Source: Ilumatobacter sp963746265
Lineage (GTDB): Bacteria; Actinomycetota; Acidimicrobiia; Acidimicrobiales; Ilumatobacteraceae
Assembly (NCBI GenBank): GCA_963746265.1
Contig: CAVVAM010000015.1
Span: 372,001 to 436,000, forward strand
Reading direction: 5' to 3'
DNA length: 64,000 bases
Shown: in pieces, positions 34,157 through 43,012 of the stretch
Layout: each line of letters opens with the position of its first letter
Numbering within the stretch: position 1 is the stretch's first letter
Made by a program: the position numbers and the translations under genes
The notes under the pieces: generated by a model
Told to the model about the DNA's origin: nothing
Database searches by the model: none
Seen by the model: the letters and a program-made list of their open reading frames with translations, nothing else

Positions 34157-35443
34157 GTGTCCACACCCACACGCCACGAGCGGTACCGCGACGCAGCCGG
34201 CATCTTGCGCGACATCGCCAAGCCGATGCGCGTCCTCTCCGCTCTCGCCTGGCCGGGCGAAGTGCGCGACCAGTTCCTCGCCGGTGGAGCGCAGCAGCTT
34301 CCCGAGCCCGACTACCAGCCGGTCGATCCGACGAACGTGCTCGACGGCGTGGCGGCCGCCCGGCGACTGCTGCATCCCGGCAACGTCGTCGACGACTGGC
34401 TCGACCGGGAGGCGACGGCGATCGAGTCGACCGCGCTCATGCTCGCATCGGTCGGGACGCCGGCCTTCCATGCTCACTGCCGCAGGCTGTACGGCGTGCC
34501 GACCCAGCCGTTGCGCTTCGACCCGGCGACGCCGCTCGAACTCGCCGAGAAGGTGCACGCGTCGATCGACGAGCTCAGTGTCGCATCGCTGTTGCCGCCG
34601 GTGATCCGGACACGCAGCGGCGAGGACGTCGCAGCGTTCATCAAGGCCGAAGTCAGCGATCACTTCGGCGACGACGCTCCCGAGGTGTTGCTGGTCGACG
34701 AACTGTCGGCGAACGCGGTCGCGTCGACCAGCCGCATCAAGATCCGTCGCGATGCGAAGTTCACGGCGAAGGACTCCGCCCAGCTGCTCAACCACGAGGC
34801 GTACATCCATGTCGCGACCGGGCTCAACGGCAGGACCCAGACCGACATCCCGATTCTGGCGATCGGCCACCCGGGCACGACCCGAACCCAGGAGGGTCTC
34901 GCCGTCTACAGCGAGTACGTGTCGGGCACGCTCGGCATGGACCGCCTCCGGCGGCTCGCCGATCGGGTCATCGCGACGCAGCTCGTCGTCGACGGCGCCG
35001 ACTTCATCGAGCTGTACCGCTGGTTCCTCGATCGCAGCCCGACGCCCGAGCAGGCGTTCGAGTCGACCCGCCGCATCTTCCGTGGCGCTCCGCTGACTGG
35101 TGGGGCTCCGTTCACGAAGGACTGCACCTATCTCTCGGGCTTCCTCGCCGTGACGACCTTCGTGCGGGCCGCATTCCGAGCGGGTCGCGCCGATACCCTC
35201 GGCCTGCTCTTCGCCGGCAAGCTCGACCTGTTCGCGCTGCCGGCGCTCGGCGAGCTGCGCTCGATGGGGCTCGTCAAGCCGGCACGCTTCCTCCCGCCGT
35301 GGGCTGCCGACCCGGGCTGGGTCCTCGCGCACCTCACCCTCAACACGTTCATGGCCGACATCGACCTGTCCGCGGTGACCGACGCCATGTCCGACGTCCT
35401 CGAGCACTGCCCGCCGGTGGAGGCGGTGGCCCGACCGGCGTAG
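34157..35443 (+). CDS. QEGLA-motif (DUF1704/MATCAP-like) putative metallopeptidase
   Basis: A 428-residue protein of the DUF1704 family, annotated in other bacteria as flavohemoglobin expression-modulating QEGLA-motif protein; related eukaryotic proteins (MATCAP) are zinc tyrosine carboxypeptidases. The metal site is complete: HEAYIH at residues 213-218 and the downstream TQEGLAVYSE (244-253), whose last glutamate would be the third ligand. No signal peptide is visible, so it is probably cytosolic. GTG 34157 is chosen because of the extended -10 at 6 nt. Natural substrates in bacteria are unknown. It stands alone after the ABC operon, and the 215-bp gap before the SDR gene shows nothing recognisable. 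Confidence 0.8.
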   Translation: MSTPTRHERYRDAAGILRDIAKPMRVLSALAWPGEVRDQFLAGGAQQLPEPDYQPVDPTNVLDGVAAARRLLHPGNVVDDWLDREATAIESTALMLASVGTPAFHAHCRRLYGVPTQPLRFDPATPLELAEKVHASIDELSVASLLPPVIRTRSGEDVAAFIKAEVSDHFGDDAPEVLLVDELSANAVASTSRIKIRRDAKFTAKDSAQLLNHEAYIHVATGLNGRTQTDIPILAIGHPGTTRTQEGLAVYSEYVSGTLGMDRLRRLADRVIATQLVVDGADFIELYRWFLDRSPTPEQAFESTRRIFRGAPLTGGAPFTKDCTYLSGFLAVTTFVRAAFRAGRADTLGLLFAGKLDLFALPALGELRSMGLVKPARFLPPWAADPGWVLAHLTLNTFMADIDLSAVTDAMSDVLEHCPPVEAVARPA

Positions 35444-35658
35444 CCATCGGAATGCATCGGCATTCGACGAGCCGGTCCAGACGGTCCATCGGCGTCAGAC
35501 CCTGTCCGGTCGCGCAGCGCGCGCAACGATCGACACGACCCGCCGCATGATCGATGACCACGGGCCGCCGGGTCCCGCCGCTTGCCGCGCGAGGTCCGCC
35601 GACGGCGGCCGTTGCGCCGGGGAACGCAACGAGCGTCAGCGAGCGAGTGACGAGACCA

Positions 35659-36438
35659 TCACTTCGGCGGCATACGGATGCCGCCGTCGACGCGGATCGT
35701 TTCGGCGTTCATGTACGGGTTGGTGATCAGTTCGATCACCATGAACGCCAACTCCTCCGAGCTCCCCAACCGCTTCGGGAACAGCACCGACTGCCCGAGG
35801 TGAGCTTTGAACTTGTCGGAATCCTCGCCCTCACCGTAGATCGGCGTGTCGATGAGCCCCGGTGCGATCGTGTTGACCCGAACGCCGACGGCGGAGAGAT
35901 CACGCGCGATCGGCAGCGTCATGCCGACGACGCCACCCTTGGAGGCCGAGTAGGCCGCCTGGCCGATCTGGCCGTCGAACGCCGCTGCGGACGCCATGTT
36001 CACGATCGCACCGCGGCTGCCGTCGGCATCGACCGGGTCGGTCTTGGCCATCGCCGCTGCCGATTGCCGCAGCATGTTGAACGAACCGAGCAGGTTGATC
36101 TTGATGACGAAATCGAACAGATCCTGCGGCATCGGGTCGTTGTTGCGGTCGACGGTGCGAGCGGCGCGACCGAGGCCGGCCGAGTTCACGAGCGCACGCA
36201 GCGGACCCATCTCGGATGCGGCCGCCACCGCGGCGGCGCCGTCCTCCTCGCTCGAGACGTCGCACTTGACGAAGAGACCGCCGATCTCCTTGGCGACGTC
36301 GGTCCCCCGCTCCTCCTGCAGGTCGGCGATCACCACCTGCGAGCCGAGCGCAGCGAGTTGCCGAGCCGACGCCTCACCGATGCCGGATGCACCTCCGGTG
36401 ACGATCGAGGAGGAACCTTCGAGATTCATTCTGGGCAT
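35659..36438 (-). CDS. Short-chain dehydrogenase, 3-hydroxyacyl-CoA dehydrogenase (HSD10) type
   Basis: A 259-residue classical SDR. The cofactor motif TGGASGIG is near the N-terminus, followed by the acidic IADLQEE that favours NAD, the NSAG strand, and the catalytic Ser in VNMASAAAF with YSASK (Tyr and Lys). The insert ARTVDRNNDPMPQDLFDFVIKINL and the C-terminal PKRLGSSEELAFMVIELITNPYMN resemble HSD10-type 3-hydroxyacyl-CoA dehydrogenases of beta-oxidation. ATG 36438 has an AAAGGA ribosome-binding site; MNLEG at 36429 is an alternative. It follows the thiolase and MarR genes in one minus-strand unit. Confidence 0.88.
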   Translation of the reverse strand: MPRMNLEGSSSIVTGGASGIGEASARQLAALGSQVVIADLQEERGTDVAKEIGGLFVKCDVSSEEDGAAAVAAASEMGPLRALVNSAGLGRAARTVDRNNDPMPQDLFDFVIKINLLGSFNMLRQSAAAMAKTDPVDADGSRGAIVNMASAAAFDGQIGQAAYSASKGGVVGMTLPIARDLSAVGVRVNTIAPGLIDTPIYGEGEDSDKFKAHLGQSVLFPKRLGSSEELAFMVIELITNPYMNAETIRVDGGIRMPPK

Positions 36439-36496
36439 CAGCTGATCCTTTCGATGATCGTTGTCGGGGAAGTCGCCGTGAGCACCGACACCGCAC

Positions 36497-37660
36497 TCAC
36501 AGCCGCTCGATGATGGTTGCGTTCGCGAGCCCGCCGCCCTCACACATCGTCTGCAGACCGTAGCGACCGTCCGTCCGTTCCAGCTCATTGAGCAAGGTCG
36601 TCATCAGCTTCGTGCCGGAGCTGCCGAGCGGGTGTCCGAGTGCGATGGCGCCGCCGTTCACGTTGGTCTTCGCGAGGTCGGTGCCGTGTTCCCGCTGCCA
36701 CGCGAGCACGACGGAGGCGAACGCCTCGTTGACCTCGAAGAGGTCGATGACGTCGAGCGACAGGCCCGATCGGGCGATGATCTTCTCCGTCGCCGGGATC
36801 GGTCCCTTCAGCATCGTCACGGGGTCGGTCCCCACGACGGCGAAGCTGTGAAAGCGGGCCCGAGGCGTGAGACCGAGCTCGGCGGCCTTCTCCTCGCTCA
36901 TGATCAACACGGCCGACGCGCCGTCGCTGATCTGCGACGAGTTGCCGGCGGTGACCTTGCCGTCCTCCTTGAAGGCGGGTTTCAGGATGGCGAGCGTCTC
37001 GGGCGTCGTTGCCTCACGGATACCTTCGTCGGCGGTCATCATCACGGTCTCACCGTCGACGACAACCGGAACCGGAACGATCTCGTTCTCGAAGCGACCT
37101 TCCGCGGTGGCCTGCGCGGCCCGGCGCTGACTCTCGGCGCCGAACGCATCGAGGTCCTCACGGGTGAAGCCGTACTCGTCCGCGATCATCTCGGCGCCGA
37201 TGCCCTGCGGGGGAAGCCCGGAGTCCGCGTAGCGGTCGAGCATCGGCTGCGGGAACGGGAAGCCCATACCCTGGACGATCGAGGCGCCCATCGGCGTGCG
37301 GGTCATCACCTCGACGCCGGCTGCGACGACGACGTCATAGGCACCGGCGATCACGCCCTGAGCGGCGAAGTGCAGTGCCTGCTGGCTCGAACCGCATTGC
37401 CGATCGACGGTGGTGGCGGGCACCGACTCGGGCCAGCCGGCGGTCAGCACGGCGTTGCGGCCGATGTTCAACGACTGCTCGCCGACCTGCATGACGCAGC
37501 CCATGATCACGTCGTCGATGATCGCAGGGTCGAGGTCGTTGCGTTCCTGCAGGGCCCTGAGCACGTGTGCGGCCAGTTCGGCGGCATGCCAGTCCTTGAG
37601 CATTCCGTTGCGGCGGCCACCCGGCGTTCGGACGGCGTCGATGATCACGGCGTTGGTCAT
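36497..37660 (-). CDS. Thiolase (acetyl-CoA acyltransferase)
   Basis: A 387-residue thiolase. The acyl-enzyme cysteine is Cys89 in VDRQCGSSQQALHFA; the catalytic histidine is in NGGAIALGHPLGSSG and the second cysteine in LQTMCEGGGLA. It cleaves 3-ketoacyl-CoA in beta-oxidation or condenses acetyl-CoA. The ATG overlaps the MarR stop (ATGA). With the SDR downstream and the divergent acyl-CoA dehydrogenase, the locus supplies three of the four beta-oxidation steps; the missing hydratase is encoded elsewhere in the window. Confidence 0.92.
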   Translation of the reverse strand: MTNAVIIDAVRTPGGRRNGMLKDWHAAELAAHVLRALQERNDLDPAIIDDVIMGCVMQVGEQSLNIGRNAVLTAGWPESVPATTVDRQCGSSQQALHFAAQGVIAGAYDVVVAAGVEVMTRTPMGASIVQGMGFPFPQPMLDRYADSGLPPQGIGAEMIADEYGFTREDLDAFGAESQRRAAQATAEGRFENEIVPVPVVVDGETVMMTADEGIREATTPETLAILKPAFKEDGKVTAGNSSQISDGASAVLIMSEEKAAELGLTPRARFHSFAVVGTDPVTMLKGPIPATEKIIARSGLSLDVIDLFEVNEAFASVVLAWQREHGTDLAKTNVNGGAIALGHPLGSSGTKLMTTLLNELERTDGRYGLQTMCEGGGLANATIIERL

Positions 37661-38175
37661 GTTGTCGCTCCCTGGTGGTCTGACTGGTTGGTTGATCGGT
37701 GGAGGTTCTGTTGCATCCGCACGAGCATTTCGGCGAGCGTCTGGCGATCGGCGCGGGAGATGCCCGCCCGTAGTTCGGCACGCAGCACCCGGTCGACCTC
37801 GGCGATCGACGCTGCGAGGTCGGCACCGGAGGGTGTGATCGCCACGAGCCAGACCCGACGGTCTGCGGCGTCGGGCAGCCGCTCGACGAGACCCTGTGAC
37901 TCGAGGCGGTCGATGTGCGTGCCGGTGACCGCCCGCCCCTGGCCGAGATGCTCGGCGACGCGCGTCTGGTTGACGGGACCGAAGTCGGCGACGTACGAGA
38001 TCAGACTGGCGAGGCTCAGCGTGAGGCCGAGGCCCGAGAGCCGCTCGTCGTACGCCGCCCGGATCGCGTTCGCCGTCGCCATGAGGGTGCTCTCGACCCG
38101 GAGCCACGGCGGCGCGTCGAGCTCGTGTTCGAGTTCGGAACCGCTCGGGTTGGTCGCACTCTTTGTCCCGGCCAT
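37657..38175 (-). CDS. MarR-family transcriptional regulator
   Basis: A 172-residue winged-helix regulator of the MarR type. The central domain reads LSLASLISYVADFGPVNQTRVAEHLGQGRAVTGTHIDRLESQGLVERLPDAADRRVWLVAITPSG, containing the recognition helix and the wing with the conserved Asp-Arg-Arg. It is the first gene of the minus-strand unit and shares ATGA with the thiolase. A TGTATG-N4-CATACA site covers its own promoter and that of the divergent acyl-CoA dehydrogenase, so it very probably represses both, released by an acyl-CoA or similar ligand. ATG 38175 chosen; ATG 38211 would cross the operator. Confidence 0.88.
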   Translation of the reverse strand: MAGTKSATNPSGSELEHELDAPPWLRVESTLMATANAIRAAYDERLSGLGLTLSLASLISYVADFGPVNQTRVAEHLGQGRAVTGTHIDRLESQGLVERLPDAADRRVWLVAITPSGADLAASIAEVDRVLRAELRAGISRADRQTLAEMLVRMQQNLHRSTNQSDHQGATT

Positions 38176-38178
38176 GAT

Positions 38179-38194
38179 TGTATGACACCATACA
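38179..38194. promoter_or_regulatory. MarR operator TGTATG-ACAC-CATACA over divergent promoters
   Basis: A perfect 6-bp inverted repeat with a 4-bp spacer between the MarR and acyl-CoA dehydrogenase genes. It overlaps TATGGT on the minus strand (38187-38192) and TACAGT on the plus strand (38191-38196), plausible -10 elements for the two directions. Confidence 0.7.
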
Positions 38195-38237
38195 GTCAGT
38201 GGCGATACCACGCCAAGCGTTCACACCAGGAGCGACG

Positions 38238-39452
38238 ATGACCGACACCCTCACGCCCGGCAAGCTCTCCCCCGACGAGGCCGCCGCGTTCGCCGACCGC
38301 TGCCGCGACTTCCTCACCGAGCATGCGAAGCCCGGGGCACGACGCAACCTCCAGGTCGCCCGTGACTTCCAGGGCAAGCTGGCCGAAGCAGGGCTCGCCG
38401 GGCTTCCGTACCCGACCGAGTTCGGTGGCGCCGGCCTCACCGTCGAACACGAGCGGATCTGGCGGGCCACTGCCCAAGAGTTCCCGGCCATGACGAGCGA
38501 ACTCGTCATCAGCCACGGCATGTGCCTGCCGGTCCTCGCCGAGTTCGGCACCGACGACCAGAAGCGCACCTACATGCCCGACAACATCGCCGCCCGGACC
38601 GTGTGGTGCCAGATGTTCTCCGAGCCGGGTGCGGGCTCCGACGTCGCCAGCTTGCAGACGAAGGCCGAGCGAGACGGCGACGAATGGATCCTCAACGGGC
38701 AGAAGGTCTGGACGACGCTCGCCCACGAGAGCGACTACGGCGTCATCATCGCCCGCACCGACCCCGAACAACCGAAGCACGCCGGGATCTCGATGTTCAT
38801 CATCGACCTGAGGTCGCCGGGCGTCGAGATCCGCCCGATCCACCAGATCGACGGCGGCCGCCACTTCAACGAGGTCTTCTTCACCGATGCCCGGATTCCC
38901 GCCGACAACCTGCTCGGCGAGTACAACAACGGCTGGCGCCAGGCAACGGCGATGCTCATGTACGAGCGGGTCGCGATCGGTTCGATGGGTGCGGGTTCGA
39001 TCAGTCAGCCGATGTACGAGCTCCTCCGCGACGCCGCGGAGGCCGCCGGACGCCTCGACGACCCGGTCGTGCGCGACCAGCTGATGGAGATCTACGCAAT
39101 GGAGACCACCAAGTCGCTCGTTGCGATGCGCACCCGCGCCGAGATGAAGGCCGGCAAGGCCCCCGGTCCGGGTGGCTCGCTCGGCAAGCTCTACGGTTCG
39201 GTGATCTCCTGGCGTTTCCGTGAGATCGCGATGGAGATCGCCGGTCCGGCGAGCCAGGCATGGGACCCGAGGGACGAGCGGGCCGCAACGCTCCAGACGA
39301 CGGTCATCGGCTCCTTCTCATCGAGCATCGCAGGTGGCACCGACGAGATCCAGCGCAACATCATCGGCGACCGGGTCCTCGGACTCCCCAGGGACATCTC
39401 GGTCGACACGAAGCTGCCGTTCAAGGACCTCAAGGTCGGCACCGTCCGCTGA
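38238..39452 (+). CDS. Acyl-CoA dehydrogenase
   Basis: A 404-residue FAD enzyme of the acyl-CoA dehydrogenase family, first step of beta-oxidation. Landmarks are the FAD/substrate-binding WCQMFSEPGAGSDVASL, the WILNGQKVWTTLA strand, and the C-terminal SSIAGGTDEIQRNIIGDRVLGLPRD. The catalytic base is a glutamate whose position varies in the family; I did not assign it. An AGGAGC ribosome-binding site (38228-38233) sets the ATG. It is divergent from the MarR-thiolase-SDR unit and shares its operator. Electrons would pass to ETF, which is not encoded here. Confidence 0.92.
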   Translation: MTDTLTPGKLSPDEAAAFADRCRDFLTEHAKPGARRNLQVARDFQGKLAEAGLAGLPYPTEFGGAGLTVEHERIWRATAQEFPAMTSELVISHGMCLPVLAEFGTDDQKRTYMPDNIAARTVWCQMFSEPGAGSDVASLQTKAERDGDEWILNGQKVWTTLAHESDYGVIIARTDPEQPKHAGISMFIIDLRSPGVEIRPIHQIDGGRHFNEVFFTDARIPADNLLGEYNNGWRQATAMLMYERVAIGSMGAGSISQPMYELLRDAAEAAGRLDDPVVRDQLMEIYAMETTKSLVAMRTRAEMKAGKAPGPGGSLGKLYGSVISWRFREIAMEIAGPASQAWDPRDERAATLQTTVIGSFSSSIAGGTDEIQRNIIGDRVLGLPRDISVDTKLPFKDLKVGTVR

Positions 39453-39500
39453 AGCCGCTGGTGCCGAACCCGCACCCGAACGGCTTCCGCGCCGTGCGGT

Positions 39501-40196
39501 TCACACGGCCGGTTCGCTGCTGAAGGTCGGCCAGAGGTGGCTCGTGTCGTTGTAGCACCGCACGATCCAACGGGTCGGCTCGACGACCAGGTGGGTGATC
39601 GACGCGTTCGCCGCGCCGTTGAACGCGAACCCGCGGGTTCCCGTGGCGATGTTCATCGCCTGCCCGATCACGCCTCCGTGCACGACGGCGACGGCGAGCT
39701 GGTCGGCATGGGCGGCAGCGATGCGTTCGATCCCCCGCCGGACACGTGCCTCGAAGTCCGCGGCCGGCTCGCCGTTCGGGATGACGTCCCATCGCTGCTG
39801 CGCGTACATCTCGACGGCGATCGGGTCCCCGTCGGCGACGCGGCGACGGAACTCGCCACCCTCCCAGTCGCCGAGGAACACCTCGTGCAGGTCGGGATCG
39901 ACCACGGGTTCGAGATCGAGCCGCTCCACGAGCGGCGCCGCGGTCTGCTGCGTGCGGGTCAGCTTGGTCACGTAGACCGCTGCGATCGGCTCCCCCGTCG
40001 CTACGAGCCGTGCGGCCATCCGTTCGGCCTGCGCAACACCATCGGGATGCAGGTGCGGGTCGCCGTGGCCGTCGATCAGGTCGAACGGCTGGTCCTCCAC
40101 CATCGGGGCCGATTCACCATGGCGGACGAGCAGGATCTCGCACGCACCCGGCGCGGGCTCGAATCGGTGCTGCCGGAACTGACGTGGCTCGCTCAC
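39501..40196 (-). CDS. Histidine phosphatase superfamily (phosphoglycerate-mutase-like) protein
   Basis: A 231-residue protein of the histidine phosphatase superfamily. The phosphorylated His lies in ILLVRHGES, the flanking arginine in KLTRTQQTA, the acid in the DLHEVFLGDWEGGEF loop, and the second His in VAVVHGGVIGQ. It may dephosphorylate a sugar phosphate or small metabolite; substrate unknown. GTG 40196 is chosen, with TAGGTT 7 nt upstream. It is followed on the minus strand, upstream, by a nitroreductase gene whose stop lies inside this promoter. Confidence 0.8.
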   Translation of the reverse strand: MSEPRQFRQHRFEPAPGACEILLVRHGESAPMVEDQPFDLIDGHGDPHLHPDGVAQAERMAARLVATGEPIAAVYVTKLTRTQQTAAPLVERLDLEPVVDPDLHEVFLGDWEGGEFRRRVADGDPIAVEMYAQQRWDVIPNGEPAADFEARVRRGIERIAAAHADQLAVAVVHGGVIGQAMNIATGTRGFAFNGAANASITHLVVEPTRWIVRCYNDTSHLWPTFSSEPAV

Positions 40197-40203
40197 TCGG
40201 GCG

Positions 40204-40209
40204 AACCTA
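40204..40209 (-). promoter_or_regulatory. -10 hexamer TAGGTT of the phosphatase gene
   Basis: On the minus strand TAGGTT ends 7 nt before GTG 40196. It overlaps the stop codon region of the upstream nitroreductase gene. Confidence 0.4.
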
Positions 40210-40917
40210 GTGGTTGACGGGTCGATGACCCGGAGGCGGCCCGGCAAACCGGGTTCCCTCGGGATCGACCGCCCACTCGGCGTTCCGACCCCACGAGCCG
40301 TCGAAGACGACCTCGCGCAGCGGCAGACGGCGCACCGGACCATGCCGGCCGAGCGGCTTGCCCAGCGGGATCGTCGCCGAGATCACGACATCGTCGGGCA
40401 GCGCGAGCAGCTCGCGCAGTTCGGGCTCGACCGTGGCGTGCCAGCCCGTCATGACACCGCCGTACCCCAACGCCCGGGCCGCCAGGAGCAAGTTCTGACA
40501 CGCAGGGTAGATCGAAGCACCCTCGCCGGTGTGGGGTTCCCGGTAGCGAACCAGGCACGGCAACACGACGACCGGGATCTCCTCGAAGTGATCGACGAAG
40601 TACTGCATCGCAGCTCGTTGACGACCCTTGCGCGACGTCGGGTCGAGCGCTGACCCCTCCGCGTAGCCGGCGTCCCCGATCTTGGCCGCCCAACCCGCTC
40701 GGAACCCGGCGCCGAGGACGGCCTTGGCAGCCGCTGCGGTGTCGCCGTCACGAAGCACGACGAACCTCGCCGGCTGCCGGTTCGTGCCCGATGGCGCCCG
40801 CGTGGCGTGCCACAGGATGGTCGACAGGTCGTCGTCGGGGATCGGGTCGGGCGCGATCCGCCGGATCGCCCGGGTCGTGGCGATCCCGGTGAGGAGGTCC
40901 AGGACCTCCTCACGCAT
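40207..40917 (-). CDS. Nitroreductase family FMN enzyme
   Basis: A 236-residue nitroreductase-fold protein. The FMN phosphate contacts are in TTRAIRRIAPDPIPDD, the dimer and flavin segment in ATRAPSGTNRQPARFVVL, and the C-terminal part in ALGYGGVMTGWHATVEPELRELLALPDDVVISATIPLGKP. It could reduce nitro-compounds, quinones or other acceptors; the physiological substrate is unknown. A short C-terminal extension (FDGSWGRNAEWAVDPEGT) is beyond the usual length. ATG 40917 is chosen; a longer extension would have no family counterpart. There is no clear promoter hexamer at the standard place. Confidence 0.8.
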   Translation of the reverse strand: MREEVLDLLTGIATTRAIRRIAPDPIPDDDLSTILWHATRAPSGTNRQPARFVVLRDGDTAAAAKAVLGAGFRAGWAAKIGDAGYAEGSALDPTSRKGRQRAAMQYFVDHFEEIPVVVLPCLVRYREPHTGEGASIYPACQNLLLAARALGYGGVMTGWHATVEPELRELLALPDDVVISATIPLGKPLGRHGPVRRLPLREVVFDGSWGRNAEWAVDPEGTRFAGPPPGHRPVNH

Positions 40918-41009
40918 CCCGGTCCGTCCCGAGGCGTGCCGTGGAGCGGTGCGATGGCATCGCCCGACGTTACGCCGACGACCTGCGCGATCGGGAGCCC
41001 AGACAGCCG

Positions 41010-42128
41010 TCACGAGGTCGATCGAGCCGCTTCGGCTCGCGGCTCGCGCGGGAGGCCGAGGAGGCGTTCCCCGATCAGGTTCCGCTGGATCTCGCTCGTT
41101 CCCCCGGCGACTCGCATGCCCGGTGAGTAGAGGAACGGTTCGGTCGCCCGGTTGACGAGCATCCCGTCGGCACCACGAGCGTCGACGGTCAGCGCCGTCA
41201 TGTCGCCATCGAACTCCGTCATCGCCAACTTGGTCAGCGGGCCGAGCCGCGGGATGCCCCCACTGCGTTCGAGCAGCTTCGCGAGCGCCTCGCCGCGGCA
41301 GCGCAGGGCGAGCGTCCGGTCACGCAGGCGTGCCCCGTGCGAGACGTCGAGCGACGCCAGCCGGTGCCGGAGTCCGATCCCGGCGGCGCCGACCGATGCC
41401 CGCTCGTCGGCCAGTACCGACGTCGCAACCGTCCACCCTCGGTGCAACGGACCCAGCAGGTCATCGGCACGCATCGGCGCGTCGTCGAGGAACACCTCGC
41501 AGAACTCCGAGTCGCCGGTCATCTGCCGCAGCGGTCGCACGTCGACACCGTTCGCGGCCATGTCGAACAGGAAGAACGAGATGCCGCGATGTCCGGGTTC
41601 GTCCGGGTCGGTCCGGGCGAGCAAGATCGCGTGCTGAGCGAGTTGTGCCGTCGATGACCAGACCTTCCGACCCGTGACGAGCCACCCATCGCTCGTCGGC
41701 TCGGCACGGGTCGACAGGCCGACGAGATCGGAGCCGGCATCCGGTTCGCTGAACAGCTGACACCAGACGATGTCGGCGCGGAGGGTCGCGTCGAGGTACC
41801 GGGCCTTCTGCTCGTCGGTGCCGAACGTACGAATCGCGCCACCGGCCAGCACGATCCCCTGGAAATTCATGTAGGCAGCCACGCCCGCCCGAGCGCACTC
41901 CTCGTTCCAGGCTCGAGCGTGGTCGGCGGACAATCCACGGCCACCGAACTCTGCCGGCCAGTCGATGCCGGCGAAGCCGGCCTCGTAGCAGAGGTGTTGC
42001 CATCGGCGGGCGCGCTCGAACAATCCCGGCGGCATGATCGCCCCGAACGCGGGACAGGCCGCATCGTCGTCGATCGCCGCAGCGACGAACTCGACAGCGT
42101 CGCGACGCAGCGCGTCCACCGTGACCAT
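41010..42128 (-). CDS. Acyl-CoA dehydrogenase
   Basis: A 372-residue acyl-CoA dehydrogenase family enzyme. It has WCQLFSEPDAGSDLVGL for flavin and substrate, WLVTGRKVWSSTAQ, and the C-terminal MRVAGGTSEIQRNLIGERLLGLPREP. The N-terminal domain is a little shorter than in the other two paralogues here. The start is ATG 42128, 16 nt after the upstream enoyl-CoA hydratase stop, so the pair is probably an operon for the first two steps of an acyl-CoA degradation path. Confidence 0.9.
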   Translation of the reverse strand: MVTVDALRRDAVEFVAAAIDDDAACPAFGAIMPPGLFERARRWQHLCYEAGFAGIDWPAEFGGRGLSADHARAWNEECARAGVAAYMNFQGIVLAGGAIRTFGTDEQKARYLDATLRADIVWCQLFSEPDAGSDLVGLSTRAEPTSDGWLVTGRKVWSSTAQLAQHAILLARTDPDEPGHRGISFFLFDMAANGVDVRPLRQMTGDSEFCEVFLDDAPMRADDLLGPLHRGWTVATSVLADERASVGAAGIGLRHRLASLDVSHGARLRDRTLALRCRGEALAKLLERSGGIPRLGPLTKLAMTEFDGDMTALTVDARGADGMLVNRATEPFLYSPGMRVAGGTSEIQRNLIGERLLGLPREPRAEAARSTS

Positions 42129-42144
42129 CCGGCCGGCGCTCCGC

Positions 42145-42990
42145 TCAGAGTCCCTCGCTGAGGGGCCACAGATCGGGGAAGTCGGCGGCCCGTTGCTCCA
42201 TCTGCGCCGCGAACGCCTCGCCCATGTCGTCGGTATCGAACATCGCTGCGTTCCAGTTGGCGATGAACTCGAGGCCGTCGGCGACGCTGTGGTCACGCGT
42301 GTAGTGCATCGTCTGCTTCGTGCCCCAGATCGCCATGGGGCTCTTGGACGCGATCTCACCGGCGATGTCCATCACCCCGGTGAGCATCGTCTCACGATCG
42401 GGGAACACGGCACTGACGAAACCGGCCGCGTGCGCTTCGGCGGCCGGCCAGCGCCGACCGGTGTAGGCCAACTCGCGTACGATGCCCTCGGCGACCAGCT
42501 TCGGCATGCGCTGCAGCGTGCCGACATCGGCGGTCATGGCGATGTTGATCTCCTGGATCGAGAAGTACGCCGACTCGGTCGCGTACCTCAGGTCGGCTGC
42601 CGAGACCATGTCGATGCCGCCGCCGAGGCAGGCGCCCTGGATCGCGCACAGCACGGGGACCCGGGCCCGCTCCAGGCAGCTGAACGAATCCTGGAGCTTC
42701 AATGCCGTGCCCCGGAACCGTTCGTTCCGTCGGCTCCGATGCCCCGACGGCGACCCCGGTCCGATCGTGTCGTCACTGCCGAACACCGACAGGTCCATGC
42801 CCGAACAGAAGTGTTCGCCCTCGCCCGACAGCACGATCGCACGGACCGAACCCGACGCCGACAACCCGTCGACGATCTCGGGCAGATCTCGCCAGAACGA
42901 GGCGACCATCGAGTTCGCCTTCTCCGGCCGGATCATGCGGAGGTGAGCGACCTTGTCGTTCACCTCGACGTCGAAACACTCGTATCCCAT
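42145..42990 (-). CDS. Enoyl-CoA hydratase/isomerase family protein
   Basis: A 281-residue crotonase-superfamily enzyme. Oxyanion-hole regions are EHFCSGMDLSVFG and CAIQGACLGGGIDMVSAADLRYATE. The following IQEINIAMTADVGTLQRMPKL is typical of delta3,5-delta2,4-dienoyl-CoA isomerase-like members, including the acidic residue in NIAMTADVG, so isomerase activity is at least as likely as hydration. It is the first gene of a two-gene unit with the acyl-CoA dehydrogenase. CAAGCT with an upstream TGC lies 6 nt before the ATG. Confidence 0.85.
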   Translation of the reverse strand: MGYECFDVEVNDKVAHLRMIRPEKANSMVASFWRDLPEIVDGLSASGSVRAIVLSGEGEHFCSGMDLSVFGSDDTIGPGSPSGHRSRRNERFRGTALKLQDSFSCLERARVPVLCAIQGACLGGGIDMVSAADLRYATESAYFSIQEINIAMTADVGTLQRMPKLVAEGIVRELAYTGRRWPAAEAHAAGFVSAVFPDRETMLTGVMDIAGEIASKSPMAIWGTKQTMHYTRDHSVADGLEFIANWNAAMFDTDDMGEAFAAQMEQRAADFPDLWPLSEGL

Positions 42991-43012
42991 GACCCGAGCT
43001 TGGCAGAGGGCC

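Noticed and set aside
33859..35550. A plus-strand frame of about 560 codons overlapping the QEGLA protein
   Set aside because: It is a +1 shadow of the QEGLA gene, Arg-rich and without motifs.
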